This document shows positions 24,936-36,095 of a stretch of 64,000 nt of DNA, in pieces. Origin of the DNA: Hypoxylon rubiginosum (lineage: Eukaryota > Ascomycota > Sordariomycetes > Xylariales > Hypoxylaceae). The notes under the pieces are model-generated. The model was not told where the DNA came from. It searched no databases and saw only the letters and a list, made by a program, of their open reading frames with translations. The stretch's first letter is position 1. Each line of letters starts with the position of its first letter. The translations under genes and the position numbers were made by a program. Location of the stretch: contig CADCXA010000056.1 of assembly GCA_902806565.1 (NCBI GenBank), positions 186,001 to 250,000 of the forward strand. The letters are read 5' to 3'.

Positions 24936-26510
24936 TCAGAGTTTAATAGATATATCCCACGTATCCAACGCAACCGCAAGCGCCGTCAGAACCGCGGCGT
25001 ATCCCACCAAGATCCCCATCGTGACGCTCGGCGTGGCATCCAACGTAGGCACCGTCATGTTGACCAGACCCGTGAGCAGGTTCGCCACGAGGAAGACGAA
25101 CAACCCGTTCCTGTTGAAGGCGCGGAGCACCCGGCTCGTGGCCGTCTCGTACGCATCCCGCTCCGTCCTGGCGTCCGCGGCGCTGTAGAAGGACGGGAAG
25201 AAGGCGCTCTCGATGGCGCAGCAGGCGAGCAGGTGCGCCGAGTTGAACGCCGCGATCCAGAGGACGTAGGGCAGGTTGGCCAACCTCCGAGACACGTCTA
25301 GCCCCGCGCCGTAAGCGTAGTGCGTCGCGAAGAAGTACAAGGCCGTCCAGACGGCCGTCCAGAAGCCCATGGTCAGAAGGAGGGTGGTCCGCTGGCTGCC
25401 GCTGCTGGTTCCGCTGCGCGGGTTGATGCTCCGGGGCAGGACGAACATGCCAGTGTCCTGCCCGACGAGGAAGATGGCGAGGTATCCGAAGAAACTGCAG
25501 ATGCCTTCTCGGTTCATAGAGAAGAGATCCGTCCGCGGCGCCGTGAGGATAAACGCCTTTAAATTCGTGCTCTCCAGTGCGACTTGGTAGATAACACCGA
25601 GTAGGATAGCCAGTGCCGCGTAGGACGGGACGACCTTCAGCGCCGACTGGAAAAGCGCGACGAACGGGGGCAGAAAGCCTAGCGTGAAGAAGAAGTTCCA
25701 ATGGACACCGTACTCGGTCACGTGCTCGGCATAGTCGAGACCTTTGACGCTTATGAGGCGGACGACGCCGAGAACCAGGAGGGGAAGCGAGTGCCGCATC
25801 GAATAGACGAGCCTCTGAAGTAACGGCGTCGTCCGGCCCTCGGCCCTTTCCTTCAGGACCGGGCGCGCAGCCACTACGCCGGCCGAGAAGACGAAGGAGC
25901 CTACGCCCACGTCCATCAGCGAAGTGCCCCACGTCTCGACCTTTGCGAACCGTCGGGGGAACATCCGAAAGTCCACCGCCAGAATCGCCAGGCACGTGGT
26001 GACCAGCATAGATCCTCTATAGGTCGTCAAGAACGGCTTCGTAGACAGGACGCCGAGCGCGCCAGGCGACTTCGAGTTCTGCGCATTGGGTGGCAATTTG
26101 TGCCGCCTCCTCGACGCGACGGGATTCGGCGGGAGGGCGTAGACGAGTACGGCAGGGGCGAGGATCAAGCCGGAGAGCAGCAGGGGGGTGTTCGCGTAGA
26201 GGGTGAAGGAGAGCAGCACAGCCACGACGTTGAGGAGGAAGTCGGCCACGAAGCTCAAAGGCTTGTAGGGCTTAAAGAAAGACTGGCGGGATTGTAATAC
26301 GGACCAAAGGATGAAAGCAATCTAGGACAACACAAAGAAGTACGGAGTTAGCAAAGGCGACGACGGGGCCGAGAAGGAGGGAGGGGAATTGAAGGGCCGG
26401 CATACAGGTCCTACGGCAGTTATGGAGTTTACTTCGGCTACTGGACCTCCTGAGAGGTTGGACACGAAGTCCTCCTTCATCTGCTTATAGCTTGTCGCAT
26501 TGGATGCCAT
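24936..26510 (-). CDS. gwt1: GPI-anchored wall transfer protein 1 (inositol acyltransferase)
   Basis: Gwt1 (PIG-W in animals) is a multi-span ER membrane enzyme that acylates the inositol of GlcN-PI, an early step of GPI-anchor assembly, and is the target of gepinacin/manogepix-type antifungals. Exons are 26406-26510 and 24936-26321, with an 84-bp intron (donor GTATGC, acceptor CCTAG); coding total 1491 nt (496 aa), normal for the family. The join gives ITAVGP then [19 protein letters not shown], matching the conserved N-terminus. Family landmarks are [37 protein letters not shown], and many hydrophobic helices along the protein. The first ATG is at 26510 ([17 protein letters not shown]), as in known homologues. 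It is divergent from an unrecognised gene about 1 kb away. Confidence 0.96.
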
Positions 26511-27537
26511 GTCGCCTGGGACAAGTTCACATGGGCGTGTATGGAATAGGATGGGATGATTAGAAGTTAGGTAATTAGAAAGAGAAAAAAGGCTAAAGCA
26601 GGTGAATCGGCATTACGTTGGCTACAAGAATTGGAAATGTCTATTCTGGACAGATGTCAACTCCGATATATGATGTGCTGGCCTTAAGATCGATGGCCGA
26701 AGATGTCTTCAAAGCTTAGCTGTAGTTTTTGGCGAAGTGACAAATTGGGAGCTCTAATTCCCAAGGAGTAGTGGGGTGAGCCAATCACATAGCGACGGAA
26801 GTTTATTACCTAAGTCACAGCGGAATGGTTCCGCTAGGCCGAGGTATATACTCTTTATTTTACTCTTTAAAGCCACACGAATTACGTTGGTTCTTCCTTT
26901 CAACCCACAACCCTATATATAGCTATTGATAGCTTTATAGCTTCGGCAGGTCAACACTGATAGCCTTGTTTTGAGATGACCTTTCTTCATTCAGAAGTAC
27001 CAGGTTACGTATGTATTGCAGCATCAAACGAAAAGTGGCGATTGTAAACATGTCTTTGTCGTTAGCCAACCGACAGTGACAACCCCTTATTATGCTGAAA
27101 TCTTGAACTCTTCATGTGAATCGAACTAAACGAACAAGACTCCTTTATCCCCGGAGGCAGAATTCGCGGCTCGCTCTCAAGCTGACTCACTCGTGTGATG
27201 GCGGGACTTTTGCCTTTCGCCACCGAGCACTACAAACACAACAAGAACTGCAATTGTTGTCATGCTTAGCTCGATAGCATTCACTCCTTTGATCATTCAT
27301 CGGTCCGCTCCCCCACCCCTCTCAATGAGATGAAAGGATGACTTACAAAAGAGCTTTGTTCCCTTTAATCTATGAATAGAACATATTTTAAGCCCCATAT
27401 CATCGAGCCGTGAGGTCAGATGTGGAGAGAGATGTTTCCCAATTACACAATTCGAACCGTTTGCCTTGCAAATACAAGATCATATAGTACAGCTACTAGC
27501 TAATATCTCCAGTTGACTTCACCTACTATCAACATCA
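26511..27537. promoter_or_regulatory. Divergent promoter region between gwt1 and the 27.5 kb gene
   Basis: Just over 1 kb separates the two start codons. A TATATATAG-like stretch lies near 26914-26921. No coding sequence was seen. The region must contain both promoters, but no specific factor site was identified. Confidence 0.5.
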
Positions 27538-28849
27538 ATGACAAGCGATGTGAATACCTCGAGACGTCCGAATCTCGAGCCTATATGGACTAATAACTAT
27601 CGCCTCGGCGGCATACCCAAGATGGCTATTCGGCCAGTTCCGCTCAGCGCCGGCTTGTCTCCGTCCGCGATGTCTCCCAGGAGCCTCCCGAGTCCGAACC
27701 CCATTCATCCCGCTTCATATGACGGCTCAATGCAAAGACAAGATCGAGCCCTAGTTGACAGCCTTGATCAGAGGGCCAAACACGTGATAAGCACGGCGCC
27801 TCTTACGCCTATCGACGAGTACACGCCATCACCCTTGGTAGCGAGGCTGGAGAAGATAAGCATCTTACCTCCGATGAGCCTAGCTCACGGCGCGACTGCA
27901 CCACCAGCTTCGCCAGGTCTCTCCCCTCGGAGAGATAGCCAGCGTTTTACAGAACCGCCAGGGCGCACTAGTTTGCCGGTGACTCCCGCTCGGAGTCCCA
28001 GTTACCTCGGCGCAAACGACATGTCTCCACCGTCTTCGCGGAGGGGTTCGGTCTTGGAGCTTCGGGACCAACTTCGGACCTGGGGTCACGTCTACTACGG
28101 AAACGCGAAGACGGCCGACGCCTTCATAATCGCCAGGTCCCTGCGCCGGAACAACGGCACCTCCGCGGCGGACGCCAAGGAGCTGGACTATAGACAGGGC
28201 CCACCAAACACGCCGGCCAGTCCGTCGCCGTCGAAGCGGCTGACGGTCCGAGCCATCGTTCGCCCGCGGGCTCTGGACAGGCCGTCGTTCCTCATCCAGC
28301 GCAACTTCGACGTCGAGCAGCTTAGAGCCGCGGTGCCGGACCCGCCGCGGCATAACAACGCCGCCCAGCAGCAGCAGCAGCGACGACTCAGCGGCAGCTT
28401 CCACGAGCACAGCCCGGCTTCTCCTCTAGCGCAGACCCACCTTGCCGCGCAGCCGAGGTCGAGACGGTCGAGCAGCGTGCAGTCCAGCACGCTCTTGCGA
28501 CCTGGCGCCGGCAGCATCGACCTAGAGGGTCTAATGAGAGATGCGAAGGCCGTGCCAATCCGTAAGTCGATCCACCTATCTACTCGCCGCCTAACTCTCG
28601 AGGCGACAATGGGTAGTTCTGTATCCTGCGACTAACCGCGTGAATATAGACCTGAAATACGCACGCGTCTACCTCCCCGTCATAGCCGCCCTCCTGACAT
28701 CCGGCCACGTGCACGAGGGCGACTTCATCTACCTGCCGGTGCCGCACGCCGAGGCGTGGCCCCAGACCGCCCAGTACGTGTACACGGGGCAGGGCGAGCT
28801 GACGGATGCGGTCCGGGAGAACATACTGTACCTGGCCGGCAAGGTGTAG
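27538..28849 (+). CDS. Unrecognised protein with disordered N-terminus
   Basis: I do not recognise a family. Exons are 27538-28561 and 28650-28849, with an 88-bp intron (GTAAGT donor, ACTAAC branch, ATATAG acceptor); coding total 1224 nt (407 aa). The first 160 residues are Ser/Pro-rich with many S/T-P sites. A more ordered segment near 163-190 reads LELRDQLRTWGHVYYGNAKTADAFIIARSL (given here only to mark the place). Further on are KRLTVRAIVRPRAL, a short Gln run and LRPGAGSIDLEGLM. The last 60 residues, joined across the intron, look folded (LKYARVYLPVIAALL, GDFIYLPVPHAEAWPQTA, YVYTG). No signal peptide or membrane segment was seen. Third-position GC rises sharply after about 28000. It shares a divergent promoter with gwt1. 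Confidence 0.8.
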
Positions 28850-31800
28850 TAGGATGGGGTAATACCCTCGCTTGTTCGGGCCGTGCGGTATTGGTAATGT
28901 AATTAAACTGCCTTCCTCTTCGCTGCTTGTGGTCAGGAAAGAGGTCAGGTAATCGGACTGGTATGAGATACGCATGGGTTTTCGGCGTTGGAGAAATTTC
29001 TGTGAAAAAGTATGGGGCGTATTTGGTTCAAAATGGTAGCTTCATATGGTGGAAATGCATTTAGGAGGTTTAATGGTACATATCAAACGGTTATGTACCC
29101 TAGGTAGGTAGGTATCAAGGGAGTCATGGTATTTCGGATCATGACTGCGATGAGCAATAATGAGCAATATGATGTTTTACTAATGCACTCTAATATTTGG
29201 TCTATATTTGTAAATTACGATGTATATATTTATCACCACTGCCTTTAGAAACCAAGACGGCATAGACAAGTTTAGTGACTAGGACGGCCAGCTCGTCGAT
29301 CGAAACCCGGTCAACCGTCTCCAAGCTGCCACTAGTTCATGAGTAGGCTCTCACAGGGTCTCCTAATTTCCACGGCTGTATCAAATAGGGGATGCTTGGG
29401 AAATAATACCTCGAACTGTGGTGTATATTGCGTCGACATCATTATGATTTTCCCATTATGATTGATCACTGTTTGATGATTCTCTTCCTAGTATACTTTC
29501 TAATTTTCTATGTCGTTGTTAGAGAAAGAGTACCTACCTGCGTTTACGGTAATGAACTAAAAGGCACGAAAACAACGACGTGGTTGCGTGAAGAGCTGCG
29601 AACCTAACTGCAACCCTTTGTTTTCCGAACCTATTCTATTCAGACCAACCCAGCCCCGTATCCGTACCAACAGTCAACCGTGGCCAACACTGCTAGCTAT
29701 CTCGTCTAAGGAGGTAAAGGCCCGGCGTAGAAGATATTCCCTTGATATGTTTTCAAGATCTTCAAAGATTACAGACGAATACTCCCTGTCTGATCACACA
29801 GAGGTAGTCCAATCAGCCTCGTCTTTTATTTTTGCAGTCTGATGACGTTTTCGTAGATGTACTTGGTTGTCAGAAGTATTAGTGAATGTTAAGTGATCTC
29901 ATAATTCTTTAACTACAACTATACAAGAACCAACATCTGTAATGTGATGTTGGTAGTCCGACACTTACCTAAGTAGTTACATCAGTCAACTGTCATTGTC
30001 TAATCCAAGATAAAGAAAAGGCGACTCCTCTCCATACCAAACCGCGAGGTAGACATTCCTACATAACAAAGGGGTCGGATCGGGCCAGCGGAGCCCTCAT
30101 CTATTATTAGAGACACGCGTATATCTGGGTAACCTATCACCTCAGAGTTTCGTTTTATATTTGTCATAATCATTCGGATTCAACCCCGAAGTCAACAACA
30201 TTGTTGGTAGGAGGCGCGTGCTAATGCCGAAGCCGCGACTCTACAAGGAATAGAATCATTATAAACGTTACCTATGTCGATACAATGCTAGGTGCTATAA
30301 AGAGCTGTAAACTGCAAACAACTATTTCGAAAGATTACCCGGTTTGATCGATACAATCTACTAAAAATTTTAAGTGTTAAAATCAAAATGGACCAGAACC
30401 AGTTAACCCAAGACATAAGTAATGTGTGTACTTTTCATATTGAAAAAGCAAGATGTTGGACAGCCTCTTAAACGTCTGTATCAAACCGAAGCCTTCTGCG
30501 TATATTAGAATATATACTCTCATTCCTGTGTAAATAATGACTGGTGGTCTTGATGCTAGCACTTCTACTCCTGCAAAGCAATAAACTAATGCATATTCTA
30601 GAAATCATACCAGCAGAACTATATGAGACCATACCAAGAGTTAGGATCTGGCACACCAAAAACATGACTAGCTGAATAAATAAAATAGGCAAGCACCTAG
30701 GCAGACATTCGGCTTTCAAAAGGGGCAAGGTCTGAAGCAGAACTAGGTGCCTCGAGATGCCTGGTTTTCTATTTCTGCTGAGCCTCATAAAGGAGGCTAC
30801 GTGATCGCAGCTGGGTGACATTAAAGTAACGTGTGAACCTGTTCTTCTCGATTGAAGTCAAAGGAATGGTCACATGACAGTACCGAGCCCCCCCGCCCCC
30901 TACCTACCCCTTTTCCGCCGCGGATGGAATTTAAAGGGGTTTCCCCAACCGCGAAATCTCCTTGTACGTAACAATGGAGTATTGATAAGTTTTTATATAC
31001 AGCTACCTAGATACTACCAGAGAGTATACCCGAAGTCTTACTAGGTGCTTGACACCAATTCACCTTTGCGCCAGGTATATCGCCATTGGCAATGACGCCC
31101 CCCTCCCTTGTCTACGATCTGCATTTTCCGAACCATCTCGAGAGCTCACGACGTACTATCCCGAAATAACATGTCGAATCCGAGCCTCGGTATTATTTTT
31201 CGACTTCGCATCATCTTCAATCCCCCTACTTGCGCCAGCCGCCTTTTTCCCCATTAGAGCACTAGCGGCCAAATGGACGCGGCACGGCTCCGTTCCCCGC
31301 GGGACACTACACCACAGCGCCGGGACCTGCTAACGGGGACGACTTCCCAAGGCGGACTGCTTCTGCGGGTTAGTACCTAGGTAGTATCTTTACCGAGAAT
31401 TCTCCTGGTGTATAGGTGTGTCGTCTCGAAATCGGGGGCTGGGGCTGGGGCTGGGGGGAGGTTCACGCCGCATTTCACCGCTAATGTAGGTATGATACCT
31501 ATCGCCTACGATGACGACAACGCGTCGAGATCACGTATTGGCGGAAACTTGACCTAACCTAACCTCGAGGGGCCATTTATATTACGAGCCGTCTTTGTCG
31601 CACCAGCTATCCGTTGGAGAAAACAAGAAATGGGCATGTGCATGTCACCCGCACGGACGGTAACTCGCTTGGCTATATCGGGTGGGGAGAGCCCTGGTCA
31701 TCTAGGTATCTAGCCTCTCTGCACAGACGGGATGATTACCTATGGGGTGTGTTTCGTTCCCCAAAGTTCGACGGGAAAGCCCCGAGATAATCACGAATGT

Positions 31801-34730
31801 GCGTATGTATATCTACCTAGGTATGTACCTAATGTGAGTGATCGTTTGGGGTCCGGATAGGTTAACTAAAGGACATCGCAGATACAGATACAAACACAGA
31901 TACAGTACCTACATGGCCTTACTATACCGTGGTACATACTTACATACATGACCGCGAGCGACATGTCTCTTTTTCCCCAGACGGTCTCCAGAGGTCTAGA
32001 TCGCGCTCTAGGTCTATCTAGATCTCGCTTGTCTACCCCGTCCGCGGCGTCTACTGTCCGTCGGAGAAATGGTCCCATGAATCTGGGTCGGCTCTCCGAT
32101 AAGCTTAATGCTTTATCTCATATCCGTCAGATCATCTAGGCCAACTTAGCCTGCCGTCCTGTGCCGTCTCCGGAAATAGGTAGGCTTGGTACCTGGAGGT
32201 AAAAGACATCATTATGATGCCATCTTTAGAACTTTTTGGGGAAAAGGAGAAAAGGGGGAGGGGGGAAGACGATCTGGACGATGGCGATAAGCTCCCGTAT
32301 TTGCGGGCCGATCTGAGACTTTCCCGCACGCGCCCCGATCGTAGAAAGTTGGGGGACCCTCAAATTGCCCGATACACTTACCACTTACTAGCACTAGCAT
32401 AGACCGATTTGAACCTCGTCCATGCAGTGAATCTTTTTTTTCTTCTAGGTCCGGGGCTGGAGAAGAGGTAGGTGAGAATAAGAATAGTAAGGGATCGTAC
32501 TATTGTACCAGCTTGCGACGACACTAGTATCTCCACTTAGACGGAGGAATTCGCCGGGACGCGATGGATCGATCTTCCCACTCCAAGACGATTCTTTTAC
32601 TTACTATAATAGCGGACTATAGTAGCAGGTCGGGGATCTTCTTATTCATGTATAACTCGTATGCACTATGTAAGCACGTATAGGCCTGGTGTTGCGTGTG
32701 TGTTAGGTAGGTAGGCAGGTACATAGGTATTGTTCTCTCTGAAATTGGAGGCTAAACGGGATATTGTGCGAAGTCGAATCAGATGTATCCGAATGTGTTC
32801 CAAAGTAGGGGTAAGACATGCCTAATAAGGGGGTAAGATTGGGGGTACGCATACGCTATTAGGCAAGGCACGTAAACCCCCAACTTATGTATTACCGTAG
32901 TATCACACTCTGATCCTTGAAATCGTCTGCAAGCCATAGAAGCTAGCTTACGTTACACTAAAACCGTTACGCCGATGAAGTCTTTGCTTCTTTTTTCTCG
33001 AATCTGGATGTCGTGCATGACGTCCCCCGGAGGATCAGCAACGAGGGGAGGAGAAGGGGGGGAGGGGAGAAAGATCAGGTCCCCCAGTGGCAGTTCTAGG
33101 TCTCGATGGGAGCAAGGTCCGATATGATATGTACCAGTCAATGGGGATGGATGGTTTTCTAATTGATCCCTTTTGTGTTGTTTTCTTCTTTTACGCGGAT
33201 AGGTAGGGGCGTACTCCGGGGAAGGCTGCTACAACTTAACCACTGTACAAATTACTCTGGCCCCCGCCAACTGCTACTTACACGAGTACAGCCTTTTTTC
33301 CTTTTGACCGCCCTCCCTCAGCATTGTATGTACATTACACATTCAGATCTCTTAAGGAATGAAAGGAAGAATAGGCAGGCGGAGGAAGAATACGAACGAT
33401 ATGCGTTGTGATGACTTTGGCGGCATGCGCCCTCACTGCATTTGAAGCAATAATTGTACCTATATTAGCGACGCAGGCAAAAGAAGACCTACGGGCACAC
33501 GACACCGGTCTGCGAGCTATAACTAGGTAATGTGTAATGTGTAATCATTCGGTTGTATTCCTGTCCCTACACAGTAGGCAAGTCGCATGGCTACCTAGAA
33601 GTATGTAAGTAAGCATGTAAGGTCGTGTACGCACGTTGCGTCCGTTGCGTACTCGCTGTACGCAATGTATGTAGATACTTCCCCAAGGTAGGTAATGTAA
33701 GTAAAGTAATGTAGGTACCTACCTATGTAAGAGGCATGTACATGTAGGTAGTAAACGTAGGGACATATATACATACATACATATTAATCTACAGGTGGTA
33801 TGCTGCTATACCTCATCGTTGGAGCACGCGAAGAGTCGACGACTACCACGTTCCGTCTCGGATAGGAAATAGGATACCGGGTGCCAAGCCGAATTGATGG
33901 CTCTGGGACAATCTCGATCTGTTCTTTCTCATGCACGAGATGTGAGCGAGATTTCGGATGTGACATTTTCTCTCTCTCTGTTCCCCTTTCTATCGTCATC
34001 GTGATGACCTACACGTACTTGTTGGGAAAGTACACACACACTATACCTATACTTTCGTCTCATCTTTTCTCGATTGACATCAATTGGCGTGGCACTTGGT
34101 ATGCGCTCAATTTCTTAGCCGTGGTAACCATGACGCTCTTCACCTCTCTGCCGACTTTGCCTACTCCTCTCTCTTCTATGTCCCGTTGCGCCATTGAGGT
34201 TCCCCATCTAACTGCATTGCCTAAGGGTAGGTAGGCAGGCAGGTCGGTATGGTATACGGGACGGTATCCAAGTGATGACGAGATCACTTTCGTAGACCGG
34301 CGCGATACACCAAAGGTACCGGTAAGTAGCACTGTAGTAGCAGCAGGCTGTACTTGTTCGAGGGGAAGAGAGGAGAGCTAGAGGGGTTTCGATAGATAAG
34401 TAGCGCAGATGCACGCGAACGATACGCCCCCTCCCTTTTTATTAATTTATTTTTAATGGTCTCTTTTCTTTTCCGACGACCCTCACCCCCCTCCTCCCCT
34501 TACCAGCGTGCCCACACCCACCTTATTTGTAAAATCGTGCATGAATCGTAGACGCAGGTCCAAGAGGATCAGGTTAAGCGCGGCTCGCGAGGTTGCAACA
34601 ACTCGTCCAGGGTTGTTCTTGTGTGGTTCGTTTCTTAGCGCGGCGCCGTAGCACACGATGGGCGCTCGGTAGTGCTAAGACTAGGGGGGCGTACAGTATT
34701 TTTTTTATCCTCGCGTGTAAAGCTGCGTGG

Positions 34731-34734
<4 letters not shown>

Positions 34735-34764
<30 letters not shown>
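34735..34764. repeat. TGC trinucleotide microsatellite
   Basis: Ten uninterrupted TGC triplets. They produce the poly-Leu and poly-Ser segments of spurious reading frames on the two strands, which are not called as genes. Confidence 0.95.
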
Positions 34765-34766
<2 letters not shown>

Positions 34767-36071
34767 GTCCCAAGGCGTGGTACATTTCTTGTACTACCAT
34801 GTATGTACGAGCATAAAAGAAGTGCGCGAAGCTTGAGAGAGAAGGGGATAGCGCAATCCTCCTTCGAGTCCCTCACACAAGCCACTAACTTAGCGTTGCA
34901 GATGGTCGGTACCGACTTGATCGAACTTGCGTGGTCGTTAGCGAGGGAGACGAACATGTCCCGAAGAAGAGAAAGAGGGTTACGCGTGGTGTCTCAGCCC
35001 TGGGGAGTTCATAACTGGGGTCTGGAACTTTTTAACCTCTCATCAGAGCTGATCTGCCGTGATGATGTTCGTGACGATGTTACAAAGATCGAGGTCATCG
35101 TTAGTCATATCCACACCCCAAACGTCAACAGCTCTCCCCTAGGCACATACGTATACATAACATATACCGTCCCTCCCAATTGCAATGCAAATATAACATA
35201 TATTCGGACAACATGGACATAACCCTCACACGCCTTTGGCAATATACCTTAGGGTAACCTAGACTTACCCAAGTAGTCATCCTTACCCATACCTACCCAC
35301 ACCTATGTAACCTCTTCCGTAGCGGGGTACGTATCTCGTTCCGTGGTGATCGTCGATCGAAGAGAGGTCCTTGGAGAGATCACTTTAGGATCTCGAACTA
35401 GCAGGGATCTGATGATCCATTGCCGGGATCTGTTAGTGAACAGAACCATGGGATGATAATCTCTCGTCAGCCCTCGGCCTTTTCTTTTCTCCTCACTCTT
35501 TTTATTTTATTTTATTTTAAATTTCTTTTATTACCTGGTTCAGTAATCCATCTCACGCGAAAGCCAAGATCGGGGGGAGAGGGGGAATCGTGACGAAACC
35601 AATTTTTTTCTCCTTCGGTTCTCGTGAGCAGACTTCCAGGAAAAGATGGTCTTTGAGCTGTTCTTGTGACACAATTCCTAACCGTGAATTCGGCAGTGCT
35701 TGCTGCTGCTGTTGACGCTCTGCTTTTCTGCCTTCTCCCCCCGCTCCCTACCTAACATATGTACCTAGGTCCCTAGTTGGATGGATTACGCGATACGATA
35801 GCGCACCATGGCCGTGTTTCGCCCCTGGTAGATGTTGCCTCGCTAATGCCGGTAGCGAGAGTCCGCGGTGCGAGTGAAAGGTAGGTATGAGGTTGGCCTG
35901 CCTGGTGTCATCATTCATGAACTCTGGAACGTAGTGGTGAAAGGAGTGGTGGTGGTAGTAGGGTAAGGTAAGATGTAGGTTGTGTCACCGTTCCCCCTCC
36001 CCTCCACTCTCCACGCATTAGCGTCGTCGCACATGCGAGTGATACCGTAGGTGAGGCATTAGCTATTGTTC

Positions 36072-36095
36072 ATGTATGTATGTATGTATGTATGT
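36072..36095. repeat. ATGT tetranucleotide microsatellite
   Basis: About six uninterrupted tetranucleotide units, in the gene-free region between convergent genes. Confidence 0.9.

Noticed and set aside
34593..35222. 209-codon + strand frame with a long leucine run, and its minus-strand poly-Ser counterpart
   Set aside because: The length comes from the TGC microsatellite; no domain, no credible start context, and both strands are open for the same reason.
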